A stretch of DNA of 64,000 nucleotides from Listeria aquatica FSL S10-1188 (GCF_000525795.1 NZ_AOCG01000002.1:279186-343185), one strand, 5' to 3'; positions 1 to 9,440 are shown, numbered from the stretch's first letter. Program-made: numbers and translations. The notes: generated from the letters alone by a model not told the origin.

Positions 1-485
1 AACAATAAAACGGGGGTCTTTTGGGCAAGTGCCATCGCGAGCCAAGCGCGCTGCTTCTCTCCACCAGAAAGTGTATGGAGCGGTCTATAAGCAAGTGCTT
101 TTAAATTGCACACCTCAATCGCCCAGTTAATCACCGATTCATCTTCTGCCGTTAATCGCTCGAGCCATGCTTTATGTGGCAAGCGCCCGTAAGCGATCAA
201 GTCATGCACGACGACATCAAGCAAGCCATCTGGCGCCTGCGAAAGCATCGTCATTTCTCGTGCTAATTTTTTCGAACTAAAATCTGGAAGGTTCGTTCCG
301 TCAAGCAAAACGCGCCCATCACTCGGCGAAAGTAACCGCATCATCAGCCGGAGCAATGTTGATTTCCCCGATCCGTTCGGTCCAATCAAAGTGGTGATTT
401 TTCCTGTTTCAATTTGCAAAGAAAGCTCATGAATCGCAAACTCTTTTTTTCTTGCGAATGATAACTGATCCATTTCTATTTTCAT
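1..485 (-). CDS. ABC importer ATPase, iron-siderophore/heme/cobalamin family (3' part cut by window edge)
   Basis: This is the ATP-binding subunit of a FecCD-type importer that powers uptake of an iron chelate, heme or cobalamin. The reading frame starts at the ATG at 485 and stays open to the window edge. The Walker A motif GPNGSGKST lies at about residue 34 and the signature LSGGEKQR near residue 138; the Walker B end and the stop lie outside the window. The start overlaps the permease stop by four bases (ATGA), so the genes are translationally coupled in the order binding protein, permease, ATPase. The substrate cannot be read from the sequence. Confidence 0.93.
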   Translation of the reverse strand, partial: MKIEMDQLSFARKKEFAIHELSLQIETGKITTLIGPNGSGKSTLLRLMMRLLSPSDGRVLLDGTNLPDFSSKKLAREMTMLSQAPDGLLDVVVHDLIAYGRLPHKAWLERLTAEDESVINWAIEVCNLKALAYRPLHTLSGGEKQRAWLAMALAQKTPVLL

Positions 486-1486
486 GAAGCTACCCTCCCG
501 CGTTGTAAAAGAATCAAGAAGAACGGTGCACCGATCATTGCAAGTAAAATCCCTACTGGTAGCTCAATCGAGCCAAACCAGCTTCGCGCCGCTGTGTCTG
601 CGAACGCGACGAGTAAAGCTCCGCCAATTGCTGATAGCGGCAAGAGATAGCGATAATCGTTTCCGATGATCAAACGGAAAATATGTGGCACAACAAGACC
701 GACAAAACCGATCAAGCCCGCCACACTCACCGCAACACCACTTAAGAAAGCTGCTAACATAATGATGAAGAAGCGATGTCTTTCAACGCCATAGCCGAGC
801 AATTTCGCAGCATCGTCACCAAGCATCAACACATTAGAAGAGCGAACGGCAAACACGCTTAGTACAAAGCCGACAAGCATATATGGCCAAATAAGTTCCA
901 AATGGTACCAGCTTTTCCCAGATAACGTCCCTGTCATCCAAGAAATAACGCTTTGAACCCGGTTGGAATAGAGCACCATCACACCAGAAGTCATCGCGGA
1001 AATAAACGCATTGATCGCGACACCTGATAGAATCACACGAAGTGGTGAAACGCCTTTATCCCATGCAACGAGGTAAATAAGAAGTGCTGTCCCAAAGGCT
1101 CCAATAAAAGCCCCAAGGGGAACAAATCCTGAAAGAGCTGGAAAAACGATCGTCATGATGATGGCAACTAGACCGCCACCTGCTGAAACACCAATAACGC
1201 CAGGGTCGGCTAGCGGATTTCGCATCACACCTTGAAGCAAACAACCGGCGATCGCAAGTGCAGCTCCGACGAGAAAAGCAATCAAAATACGCGGTAGCCG
1301 CAAGTTAAACACAAGTTGGTCCGAAAGCGCACTCCCGTTTCCTGTTAAACTTTGCCAGACTTCGATGTAACTGAGTTTCACGGAACCAGTCGTCAGGCTG
1401 TAGAAAAATACGGCGACAAGGAGAACAAAAACGATGATGAAAGACAAAAGTCGTCGCCTTGCTCTCGGATCTCTCCTGCTACTCAT
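482..1486 (-). CDS. FecCD-family ABC transporter permease
   Basis: This 334-residue integral membrane protein belongs to the FecCD family, which forms the channel of siderophore, heme and vitamin B12 importers. Many hydrophobic segments are visible. Family landmarks are the RLPR box and the MRNPLADPG segment in the first third, and the cytoplasmic GLIGFVGLVVPHI segment that contacts the ATPase. Length is normal for the family. Its start overlaps the stop of the binding-protein gene (1483-1486) and its stop overlaps the ATPase start, so all three are one operon read leftward. Confidence 0.95.
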   Translation of the reverse strand: MSSRRDPRARRRLLSFIIVFVLLVAVFFYSLTTGSVKLSYIEVWQSLTGNGSALSDQLVFNLRLPRILIAFLVGAALAIAGCLLQGVMRNPLADPGVIGVSAGGGLVAIIMTIVFPALSGFVPLGAFIGAFGTALLIYLVAWDKGVSPLRVILSGVAINAFISAMTSGVMVLYSNRVQSVISWMTGTLSGKSWYHLELIWPYMLVGFVLSVFAVRSSNVLMLGDDAAKLLGYGVERHRFFIIMLAAFLSGVAVSVAGLIGFVGLVVPHIFRLIIGNDYRYLLPLSAIGGALLVAFADTAARSWFGSIELPVGILLAMIGAPFFLILLQRGRVAS

Positions 1487-2452
1487 TTTCTCACCTGATT
1501 CAGTTTATCCGTCATTAACGCAAGCGCCTCATCAATACGAAGACCGGGATTCGTGCCGAAAAGATCAGCGGGGAGCACAACAATATGGTCGTTTTTCACT
1601 GCTGATGTGGAATTCCACGCTTGATTTTGCTTCATTTCCTTTTTAAAAGCCGCTTCTGTCTCCTTTTCGTCCCCCCCATGAATCATGAGAAAGATAATTT
1701 CTGGATCAGCCGCCACAATTTTTTCGACATTTAGTGCCGCGTATTGCGGGAAGTTTTCAACTCCCTTAAAGTCTTTTGCGACATTGATCCCGCCCGCTTT
1801 TTCAAGCACATCTCCGCTCAGTGAAGTCGGTAGCGCCGCATAGTTACTACCCGGTGCACCAAGAACTAGGAGTGAGCGTACCTTATTTTGCGGGGCTTTT
1901 TGTTCTGCATTTTTTTTCATTCTGCGTAATTTCGGCGTTCAATTTCTCCGCCTTCTTCGGTTGCCAGACTAATTCGCCAAGGATCTCCGTTTGCTTCTTG
2001 ATATCCGAAATCGAATTAGCACCCGTTAAAATCACCTTCGCGCCAAGCGATTCAAGCGCCGGTACATCCTTCAGGTTTTGCTCTGAACTCGCCACAATCG
2101 CATCCGGATTTGTAGCGGCAATTTTTTCTAAATTAAGATCATGCGTATTCCCCACTTCAGCGGCTTTTTTGAGCGCATCCGCCTCAACACCACTCGCATC
2201 CTGAGTTTGCCTTCCAACGACTGTCGTGCCAAGTGCATATAAAATATTCATATCTGAATTTGTGAGCGCAACAATTCGCTTCGGTTTTTCTTCAAACTCA
2301 ACCGTTCTTCCTGCCATATCTTTAATCGTCAAAACTGCTTTCTTATCTGACTGCTTTTTATCCGGCGATTCTTTTGTCGCATCCCCATTCGCTCCGCAAG
2401 CCGTAAGAAACAGAACTGCGATGAAAATCACTCCTAAATAAGCCTTTTTCAT
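1483..2452 (-). CDS. Periplasmic-binding-type lipoprotein of the same importer (one frameshift)
   Basis: This is the substrate-binding lipoprotein of the importer. The start at 2452 is preceded by a GGAGG ribosome site. The N-terminus is a lipoprotein signal with a lipobox ending in TAC, followed by a polar linker. The fold is the two-lobed TroA/BtuF-type class, with the phrase GRTVEFEEKPKRIVAL typical of iron-complex binders. The frame breaks in a run of eight T (1910-1917); removing one base joins the two halves without loss of sequence. Heme, ferric hydroxamate and cobalamin remain possible substrates. I see no convincing Fur box upstream. Confidence 0.88.
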
Positions 2453-2483
2453 AGTGTCCTCCCTCAGGTTTTCTGTTATATTT

Positions 2484-2512
2484 ATTGTACTAGAAACTTG
2501 CCATTTATTCAA
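2484..2512 (-). promoter_or_regulatory. Promoter of the ABC importer operon
   Basis: On the minus strand a TTGAAT -35 (2512-2507) and a TACAAT -10 (2489-2484) are separated by 17 bp. They lie 32 bp before the binding-protein start. This is a good sigma-A type match. Confidence 0.6.
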
Positions 2513-2554
2513 AAAGATAAATGAGAACAAATTTCATTAAGGAGGAGTTTTTTT

Positions 2555-3311
2555 ATGGCTATCATTGATTTTCAGTTTCTTTCAAAAACACTTGCAACCA
2601 CGACTTCCATTTCCATCATACTCCCTGAACGTGACGACTGGTTTCAGGCTCATGGCAACCAAACACCCTACCCCACACTTTACTTGCTTCACGGCTTGTC
2701 GAATAATCACTCAACTTACGTTCGAAACACCAATATCGAACGCTATGCATCCGAAAAAGGAATCGCAGTTGTCATGCCTTCTTTCGACCATAGCTTTTAC
2801 AGCAACATGGCTTATGGACATCGTTACTTTGATTATTTCACTAAAGAATTGCTCCCTTTACTTCCAACCCTTTTCCCACTTGCGCAAGAACGAGAAAAAA
2901 ACTTTGTTGCCGGTCATTCCATGGGAGGATACGGCGCATTTAAAATGGCACTTTCCTCTCCTAGCCACTTTGCCAAAGCAGCAAGCATGTCCGGTGTAAT
3001 GGATATTGATTATATTTTGCATCACCCGTTCGACAACTTCTCTATTGAAGCTGTTACCGGCGGCAAAACGACCTTACACGGAACGCCAAGCGACCTGTAT
3101 CATCTCATTCGCGAAAACAAAAAAAAATGGTGTGTTGCTTCCAGAACTCTATCAAACTTGTGGCACCGAAGATTTCCTTTATGAAGACAACCTTGCTTTC
3201 CGTGACTTCTTAAAAAAAGAAAACATCCACGCGAAATACGTGGAAGCTCCTGGTGAACACAACTTCAAGTTTTGGGATAAAAGCATCGAGAACGTACTGG
3301 AGTGGCTCTAA
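2555..3311 (+). CDS. Esterase of the EstA / tributyrin esterase family (one frameshift)
   Basis: This is a cytoplasmic alpha/beta hydrolase of about 251 residues after correction, related to the small acyl esterases that resemble esterase D. The oxyanion region LYLLHGLSNN comes first, the nucleophile is in GHSMGGYG, the acid in CGTEDFLYEDN, and the His in the C-terminal GEHNF. The start has a GGAGGAG ribosome site. The frame breaks in nine A (3119-3127); dropping one base gives a continuous protein holding the full triad. It stands alone, divergent from the ABC importer. The natural substrate is unknown. Confidence 0.88.
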
Positions 3312-3625
3312 TGTTTGATTTTCTCTTACCATTTCTTTTAATCGGTTTTGGCATTTATTTTCGCTTTTTCACACCTCAAAACAAAACAAGCGCCTTAGCT
3401 TACTGAACCAAAGCAAGTTTAAAAAGCGATCATCACTTTGAAGCCGCCCATCGCTATTTAGGCTTACTCTGGATCTCATTTGGTGCTTTTGCGATTTTTC
3501 TTTATCTGCTTTTGCTTTTCATTCCGCTGAATTTCTTCGTGCGTAGCAGTTTATTTATTTTGATAGTCATTCTGCTAGTTTTTCTTTCCATTAGACAAAC
3601 AGAAAAGTATCTAGCAAAACTGTAA
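3311..3625 (+). pseudogene. Small SdpI-like membrane protein with an in-frame TGA
   Basis: The start overlaps the esterase stop (TAATG). Reading on gives 104 codons with hydrophobic segments at the N-terminus and in the second half, and a central segment TKASLKSDHHFEAAHRYLG. That segment resembles the post-helix motif of the SdpI/DUF3784 family, where an Arg precedes Thr-Lys. Codon 32 is TGA (3404-3406) exactly where CGA would give that Arg. Unlike the other breaks in this window it is a substitution, not a homopolymer indel, and the frame remains open on both sides. It is either a recent nonsense mutation or a base-call error. Confidence 0.6.
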
Positions 3626-3855
3626 AAGCTTGAGAATAAAACTACTGAACGCCATTGATCCGCCCAAAACAAAAAATAAAAAAGGGAAAAGCCACTTAAT
3701 AGCAAATGGATTTCCCTAAGATTTCTGTTTAATGAGTGCTCACATCAAAACTGTGAGCCTCACTGCTCGGGTTAACTTACTTCTTTCCATTTTGAGACTC
3801 GTTTTTGCTGTTTCAGAGCATCCGTCCTTTTTCTCCAAAGTTAATGAGCCTTCAC

Positions 3856-4688
3856 TTATTTCATACCAATTGCTTTATAAGTTGCAATATGTGAAAACGA
3901 TGAAACCGAAGTAAATTCATCTTCTTCCCATGGCAGTTCTTTATCTAAGTTTTGAATCAAATGATTCATCAAATTCGGATGATTTTTAATGAGTGGGCTA
4001 TGCGGTTCTGGAGTTGGCATCACAAGTAAGTGGCTTTCAATCTGGTATTCTTCTTGAAGCTTGCGATGAAAACTTGTGATTGCCCTAAAACCGTAATCAC
4101 GCACACCTGTAAAAAAAGAAAAAAAGCTGGCGTTTCATCTCTTTTTTCCAGTTCATTAAAAAGAGCCTTGTTTTCAAAAATCGTTTTTACTTGCTTCTCA
4201 AATACCGGATCATTATTGAAAAAAAGACTGCGCCCACTTGCCCCAAACGTATCCGTCGAAATCTTCAAATCAGGAACCATTGTAAACACCTTTTCTACTT
4301 CTGGACAATGAAGTGCAAGAATGATTGCTCCCACACCGCCTTTTGAACTTCCTACTAAATAGACATGTTTATAGTGATGTTTTTGGATAAACTGCGAAAG
4401 TTGTGAACTGAGTTCTTCGTAAATAAAGCGCCCATGATCGAATAAATACCAACCATATAAACTAGAATAATAATCCTCAAGATAAAAATAATCTCTTGTT
4501 GGATTTCGCTCGGATACTTTCATGAAATGGTAGTATCCATGTAAATTTTTAACAGTTTGCTCTGAAATTTCACCTCGAACTACTTTATCTGCATAAGCTT
4601 CATTCGTTTTTGTAAAAACGCCCTGAAAAATGACTACTAAAGTATCCGAATTATTGGTAATATATTTCCCTTGTAACTGAACAGTCAT
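3856..4688 (-). CDS. Alpha/beta-hydrolase-fold protein with GSSKGG nucleophile motif (one frameshift)
   Basis: This is a protein of about 277 residues with the nucleophile elbow GSSKGG near residue 112. That motif is shared with the Asp2/XcbB-CpsF type of hydrolase-like proteins linked to glycan modification in Gram-positive bacteria. A candidate acid and His lie in the C-terminal part (for example the stretch PTPEPHSPL). The frame breaks between two A runs (4111-4125); here one base has to be added, giving a continuous reading through TGVRDYGF. No capsule or accessory Sec genes are nearby, so its role is open. No function beyond the fold is claimed. Confidence 0.65.
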
Positions 4689-4867
4689 TGGCTTGCCCTT
4701 TCTTCCAAAAATTTACAAAAACTTCATTTAATTGTTTTATAAATTCACAGTAGCATAAATTTCTTTTTCATTTGTGACAACTTTTAGGCAATACCCCTTC
4801 TTTTCATAAACTTAGACTAGCTAATTTTATTTTCGCTTAAAAATTAACGATAAACATTAAAAATATA

Positions 4868-4895
4868 TTGACTATTATTAACTTCCTGCTAAAAT
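4868..4895 (+). promoter_or_regulatory. Promoter for the DUF2975 / repressor pair
   Basis: TTGACT (4868-4873) and TAAAAT (4890-4895) are 16 bp apart, 25 bp before the start of the DUF2975 gene. The 4690-4867 stretch before it is AT-rich and holds no gene I can see. Confidence 0.5.
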
Positions 4896-4919
4896 AACAG
4901 AAAAGGAAGGAGAATACTT

Positions 4920-5468
4920 ATGCGCCAACAGCAAAAGAATCAAAAACTTGCAACGATCTTAAGCCTTTTATTAAAAATCAGTGCCATCATTTGCGGTACG
5001 CTAACGTTCCTTATTATTATTTTTCAACCGAAAACCCTTACTACTACCGTTCAAGAAAAACAATTCACTGGCACTTCTTTCCAAATCACCTTGCAAAATC
5101 AAGTAGATGATGGCGTTAGCCACACAACTGCTCAAATGTGGATTCTTACCCTCGTTTTGCTATGTTCAGCCATTCTGATCATCTCTATTCTTTGGCTAGC
5201 GAGCCAGATCTTCCACGAACTGGCCGTTCAATTTTCGCCATTTCAAGAAAAGTATGTTCGAAAGTTACGGCAAATTTCCATTTTGCTATTTCTATATGCG
5301 TTTGTACCACAACTGCTTTACTCGCTCCTTAGCACGCTATTACTCCCCGGTTACCTATTTAATTTAGGTCTTGATTCAACAATACTGTTTGCTGCCATTT
5401 TCTATTTACTAACCGAAGTCTTTCGCTACGGCGTGAAGTTACAAACCGAATCTGATGAAACGTTATGA
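4920..5468 (+). CDS. DUF2975 four-helix membrane protein
   Basis: This 182-residue protein has four predicted membrane segments (roughly residues 17-37, 75-97, 118-142 and 150-168), the layout of the DUF2975 family. The family is typically encoded next to a small YozG-like Xre repressor, as here. An AAGGAGG ribosome site precedes the start. The biochemical role of the family is not known. The gene pair is probably one transcript ending at the terminator at 5701. Confidence 0.85.
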   Translation: MRQQQKNQKLATILSLLLKISAIICGTLTFLIIIFQPKTLTTTVQEKQFTGTSFQITLQNQVDDGVSHTTAQMWILTLVLLCSAILIISILWLASQIFHELAVQFSPFQEKYVRKLRQISILLFLYAFVPQLLYSLLSTLLLPGYLFNLGLDSTILFAAIFYLLTEVFRYGVKLQTESDETL

Positions 5469-5476
5469 GGTGAAAA

Positions 5477-5695
5477 ATGGCTATCATTTTAAGATTAGAT
5501 CGCGTCATGGCCGATCGAAAAATATCGTTAAAAGAACTCTCCGAAAAAGTCGGAGTTGCAAATGTCAATTTATCCAAAATGAAAACGGGCAAAATTAGTG
5601 CCATTCGTTTTTCAACTCTCAACCAAATTTGCAAAGTCTTAGAGTGTCAACCCGGCGACATTCTTGAATACGTCAATGACGATCCAGAAAACTAA
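5477..5695 (+). CDS. YozG-like Xre-family small repressor
   Basis: This 72-residue DNA-binding protein is almost entirely one helix-turn-helix: SLKELSEKVGVANVNLSKMKTG contains the two helices and the C-terminal QPGDILEY is the usual ending of this subfamily. It starts 8 bp after the DUF2975 stop with a GAGGTG ribosome site, so it is co-transcribed. Such pairs usually autoregulate; that is inference from family habit. Confidence 0.9.
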   Translation: MAIILRLDRVMADRKISLKELSEKVGVANVNLSKMKTGKISAIRFSTLNQICKVLECQPGDILEYVNDDPEN

Positions 5696-5700
5696 ATACT

Positions 5701-5735
5701 AAAAAGCGGAGGACATAGCAGTCCTCCGCTTTTTT
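5701..5735 (+). terminator. Rho-independent terminator after the repressor gene
   Basis: A 13-bp perfect stem AAAGCGGAGGAC/GTCCTCCGCTTT with a six-base loop is followed by T. On the opposite strand the A run gives U, so it can also end gapB transcription. Confidence 0.85.
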
Positions 5736-5755
5736 CAGGATACAAAACTGTTATT

Positions 5756-6781
5756 CTATTGTAGAACTGCTTCTTCCATCTTAGCTGCAACTAAATAAGC
5801 CAAATCGATCACTCGGCAAGCATAGCCCCATTCATTGTCATACCAAGCTAGCACTTTGACTTGCCGCTTCTCGATCACCATTGTACTGAGCCCGTCAACA
5901 ATCGCCGAATGTGGATCCGTTGTAAAGTCCACAGACACAAGCGGTTCCTCCGTATAATCGAGAATGCTTTTGTACTCTGTTTGGGCAGCTAATTTAAAGG
6001 CCGCATTAATTTCAGATTCTGTTACATCATTTTTTAAAGTCACCACTAAATCCACAAGCGACACATCCGGTGTTGGTACGCGCAAAGAAGTCCCATTTAG
6101 CTTACCTTTGAGTTGAGGCAGAACAAGCGAAATTGCTTTGGCTGCCCCGGTTGTCGTTGGGATAATCGAAGTTGTACAACTTCTTGAGCGCCGCAAGTCT
6201 TTATGTGGATTATCCAGACTGTGCTGATCATTCGTATAAGCATGAACAGTCGTCACAAGTCCATTTTCAATGCCGAAGTTTTCATCCAAAATTCTTGCAA
6301 CAGGTGCTAAACAATTCGTTGTGCAAGATGCGTTCGAAATCACATGGTGCTTTTCATGATCATAATCTGCTTCGTTCACACCCATAACAATTGTGACATC
6401 TTCATTTTCACCTGGTGCCGTGATAATTACTTTCTTCGCACCTGCTTCAATGTGGTACCCTGCTTTTTCTTTGGAACGGAATTTACCCGTCGCCTCAATG
6501 ACAATGTCGACTTCTAGTTCGCGCCACAGAAGGTTTCTCGGGTCACGTTCATTCACAAGCAAGACTTCTTGCCCGCAAACTTTGAGCTTATTTTCAGAAA
6601 GAATCTTTATTTCACCCTGAAATTTCCCGTGCACACTATCATACTTAATGAGGTGCTGAATCGTTTCTGCTGGATAGCTGGCATTGATTGCGACTACGTT
6701 CACCAAACCATCCATCATGAGTTTCCTAAAACACATTCTGCCAATTCGTCCAAATCCTGTAATTGCTACATTTTTCGCCAA
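5756..6781 (-). CDS. gapB: Glyceraldehyde-3-phosphate dehydrogenase, GapB (gluconeogenic, NADP-type)
   Basis: This 341-residue enzyme oxidises or forms glyceraldehyde-3-phosphate in the cytoplasm. The Rossmann motif GFGRIGR and catalytic Cys153 in SNASCTTNC are intact. After the second strand the sequence is VAINASY: the Asp that selects NAD in glycolytic GAPDH is replaced by Ala34, as in Bacillus GapB, which works with NADP in gluconeogenesis. Many segments read like GapB (AHLIKYD-like, NPHKDLRRSR, PTTTGAAKA). It is a single gene with its own promoter and a cre site over the -35, which predicts repression on glucose. A second GAPDH with the NAD-type residue lies at 41580-42590. Confidence 0.93.
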   Translation of the reverse strand: MAKNVAITGFGRIGRMCFRKLMMDGLVNVVAINASYPAETIQHLIKYDSVHGKFQGEIKILSENKLKVCGQEVLLVNERDPRNLLWRELEVDIVIEATGKFRSKEKAGYHIEAGAKKVIITAPGENEDVTIVMGVNEADYDHEKHHVISNASCTTNCLAPVARILDENFGIENGLVTTVHAYTNDQHSLDNPHKDLRRSRSCTTSIIPTTTGAAKAISLVLPQLKGKLNGTSLRVPTPDVSLVDLVVTLKNDVTESEINAAFKLAAQTEYKSILDYTEEPLVSVDFTTDPHSAIVDGLSTMVIEKRQVKVLAWYDNEWGYACRVIDLAYLVAAKMEEAVLQ

Positions 6782-6826
6782 GCTTATTTCCCCCTTAGAA
6801 ATAATTGCAAAACGACTTGCAGGTTC

Positions 6827-6855
6827 AGTATAACATGGCTTGTTTAAAAATGTAA
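6827..6855 (-). promoter_or_regulatory. gapB promoter
   Basis: Minus-strand TTACAT (6855-6850) and TATACT (6832-6827) with a 17-bp spacer lie about 45 bp upstream of gapB. The -35 is inside the cre element. Confidence 0.6.
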
Positions 6856-6864
6856 GCGTTTACC
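6851..6864 (+). promoter_or_regulatory. Catabolite-responsive element (cre, CcpA site)
   Basis: TGTAAGCGTTTACC matches the cre consensus TGWAANCGNTNWCA at all positions but the last. It covers the gapB -35, so CcpA binding should block gapB. It is also within 100 bp of the divergent AraC-type gene and could affect it. Confidence 0.75.
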
Positions 6865-6904
6865 TATAGGGGACGAATTGTAAATTTTTTCGAAAAATTT
6901 AGCT

Positions 6905-6927
6905 TATACCTGTCCATTTCAGGTATA
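6905..6927 (+). promoter_or_regulatory. Inverted repeat overlapping the AraC-type gene promoter
   Basis: TATACCTG and CAGGTATA are perfect 8-bp arms around a 7-bp spacer. The right arm overlaps a TATAAT -10 (6924-6929), which suggests an operator rather than an RNA element. The start codon of the regulator follows 26 bp later. Confidence 0.5.
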
Positions 6928-6953
6928 ATAAAGCTATGAGGAGGTAGAGAGCT

Positions 6954-9287
6954 ATGCTAGAACAAGAAGAATTCCAAATTCAGTTAGAAAAAATCGAACA
7001 GCCTCTCACACGCCGGGATATTGCCACAACTCTGTTATTTGTCATTGACGGCGAAGTCGAACTTTCTACCAGTAAAAAAACGGTAACCTTAGAAGCGGAT
7101 GATCTTTATATTCTGAACCAAAATGAGCCCTACACTCTCACGGATCTCACGCATAACACGTTGATTCGTTTGCAAATTAAAAGTGCTTTTTTTGCTCACT
7201 TTTTCCCAGGCTATTATCAGTATTCATTCGAAAGTTTTTCAAGAGAGATTGATAGTGGGCGTGAAAAAATTGTTTCCTCCCTTCGGCATAACTTGGCATT
7301 ACTCGTTATGAATGCCTTTAATCCCACTGAAAATAGCCAGTTGATTTCGCACAATACCATTTTTCAAATCATGCTCCTTTTAACCAAATTTTTCAAAAAA
7401 GAGCAAACCAGACCGCTCACGCAGAAAACTAAGGATGAACGCTTGGCGCGAATTATTACCTATCTGGAAAATCACTATGATGAGCCCATCAGCCTTAGCA
7501 AAGTAGCTGAGCAAGAATATTTATCAACTTCTTATTTCTCACGTTATTTTAAGCAAAAAACAGGGATGGGCTTTTTGCAGTATTTGACCCTCATCCGCTT
7601 GAAACACAGCGCGGATGACTTGATACTGACGGATGAATCCATTACAACGATTTCCATTCGGAACGGCTTTTCAAGTCCGAAACATTTTACGGATGCTTTC
7701 AAGGCTTATTATAACGAAACCCCGACTAGGTATCGTGAAAAGGAAGATAATCAGCGGCTTTCTTCTCCTTCTGAGAAGAAAGCCGCGACCACACAAATTT
7801 TGGAACTCACGCCAGAAATTCTCAATTTGCTTGCCAAGTATCATCTGGAAACGGCTCGAGAAACTAGCTTAAACCCGATTCCGATTGAGCAAAAGACCAT
7901 TACAGTTAATCCTATCGCTAATGAATCTTTGGCGCAACCCGCTTATTTGCTGACAATTGGAGGATTAAAGGAGCTTTTGAAGGATAATGTTAAAAAACAA
8001 ATTGAAATGGTGCAGCGTGAAATTCGGCTGGAGTTTATCGGTATTCGGCATTTACTGCGAGGCCGAACTTTCTTGCCAGAGGTGGAGACGGATGAAACGG
8101 TGCCGACTTCTTCCACATTTGCAAATGCAGACCTAGCGCTCAGTTACTTAAAAAATCAAGGCTTACGGCCATTTATTCGAATTGAATATCAGGAGCTTTC
8201 GCGGGATGAAAATTTTTTATTTTGAACAGCTTGCTCACTTTTTACGTCATTCGATTCAAGTTTTCGGGCATTCTTTTGTCGCTTCTTGGGCTTTCATGTA
8301 TTATGAGCCGGAGCAAACACTTGTGAGAGCTGATGAATTAAGGCGCGTTTTCTTGCGATTAAAGCGGCTTCTAGTGAAATTTGAACCTGCAATCCAACTT
8401 GGAACGTTTATCCCGTTTTCAGAACGTGCGACGGTGCCAAAATCGCATCAGTGGGTTCTAGAAACGAGTGATCAAGTTGATTTTCTAACTTATAATGCCA
8501 ATCCAAATGAAATCATTGATTTTTCAAAGGAAACGTCCATTACTTTTCAAAATGCGGAACGCTTCACGCTTACGAAAACCAAGAAACTAAAACAATACTT
8601 GAAAAAGCATGGCATTCAGAAAAAATTAATGCTTATCAATTGGAATACGCTAACTGGGAATACTCGTTATACGAATGGCACTTTTTTTTCGTGGAGCTTT
8701 AATTTTGGAAGCTTTGTTTGATGTGAGTCCAGAAGTTGCAGGACTTGGTTTTTGGATCAATACAGAACTTCACGAAGAAGAAAATAATAAGCGTAATATT
8801 CGGATGGATGGCTTGGAACTTTTTCATTTCTTTAACGGGAAACGTCCTGCTTATTATGCGCTTAACTTCAAAGAACGGCTTTACGGCACGGTTATTGCAC
8901 GTGGAAAGGATTATATTTTGATGGAAAATACGGATGGCTATCAGCTCATTTTGATGAACTCTGTCAATTTGAATCCGAAACTGTCTGTAAGCGAACTCGT
9001 TCGAAATGAACAGCGTAAGGAAGTGCATTTACGGATTCTTGGTTTGAAGGAAGGCGAATACCAATTGCGCAAATGGATTTTCGATCGTGACAACGGCGCG
9101 CTTTACTCCAAGTACTGGCAGCTTAATAGTCGACACGGTCTAGATGAGGAAATTCTTGATTATATCGTGACAGCTTCAAAGCCTACTTTAACGGTAACGG
9201 ATGAACTCATTTCAGATGATTGGTCCTTTTTATGCTTATCTGGAACTCAATGCTATTCATTTTTATGAACTTAAGCGCACCATTTAA
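6954..9287 (+). CDS. AraC-family regulator fused to a GH39-like domain (three frameshifts)
   Basis: After correction this is one protein of about 777 residues. Residues 1-100 look like a cupin sensor (EADDLYILNQNEPYTL). The AraC double helix-turn-helix follows at about 155-260 (ISLSKVAEQEYLSTSYFSRYFKQKTG, SSPKHFTDAFKAYYNETPTRYR). The remaining two thirds resemble the glycoside hydrolase 39 (beta-xylosidase-like) fold found in some Firmicute AraC proteins. Frame breaks lie in T runs near 8215-8220, 8682-8689 and 9228-9232; each is repaired by removing one base, giving the end ...ELKRTI and a stop at 9285-9287. It probably senses a sugar, but no sugar operon adjoins it, so the target is unknown. 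Confidence 0.8.
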
Positions 9288-9320
9288 AAAAGGAAGTGCC
9301 CGTGGGCACTTCCTTTTTGT
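9286..9320 (+). terminator. Terminator after the AraC/GH39 gene
   Basis: A 15-bp stem AAAAAGGAAGTGCCC/GGGCACTTCCTTTTT with almost no loop; it is symmetric and can also end the minus-strand brnQ transcript. Confidence 0.8.
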
Positions 9321-9324
9321 TTCC

Positions 9325-9426
9325 TTATTTGGATTGTTTTTTGGAATAAGAGTGCAAGCCCAGCCAAATGAGGAATACTGGGATACCAATAAAAATGATC
9401 AATGAAACGATATTCATGAGCGTCAT
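9325..9426 (-). CDS. 33-residue single-span membrane protein downstream of brnQ
   Basis: A short reading frame starts at the ATG at 9426, 14 bp after the brnQ stop, with a GAGGG ribosome site in that gap. It encodes a hydrophobic helix (about residues 4-25, starting MTLMNIVSLIIF) and a short basic tail ending SYSKKQSK. It ends just before the terminator at 9286-9320, so it is the last gene of the brnQ transcript. The layout recalls the small subunit MetS that accompanies the MetP methionine transporter, but the carrier here is BrnQ-type. A role as an accessory subunit is inference. Confidence 0.6.
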   Translation of the reverse strand: MTLMNIVSLIIFIGIPVFLIWLGLHSYSKKQSK

Positions 9427-9440
9427 GTTTGATTCACCCT

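Noticed and set aside
3626..3855. Short frames between the SdpI-like gene and the hydrolase gene
   Set aside because: They have no ribosome site or conserved features. A 7-bp hairpin GCTCACA/TGTGAGC at 3738-3758 lacks a T run.
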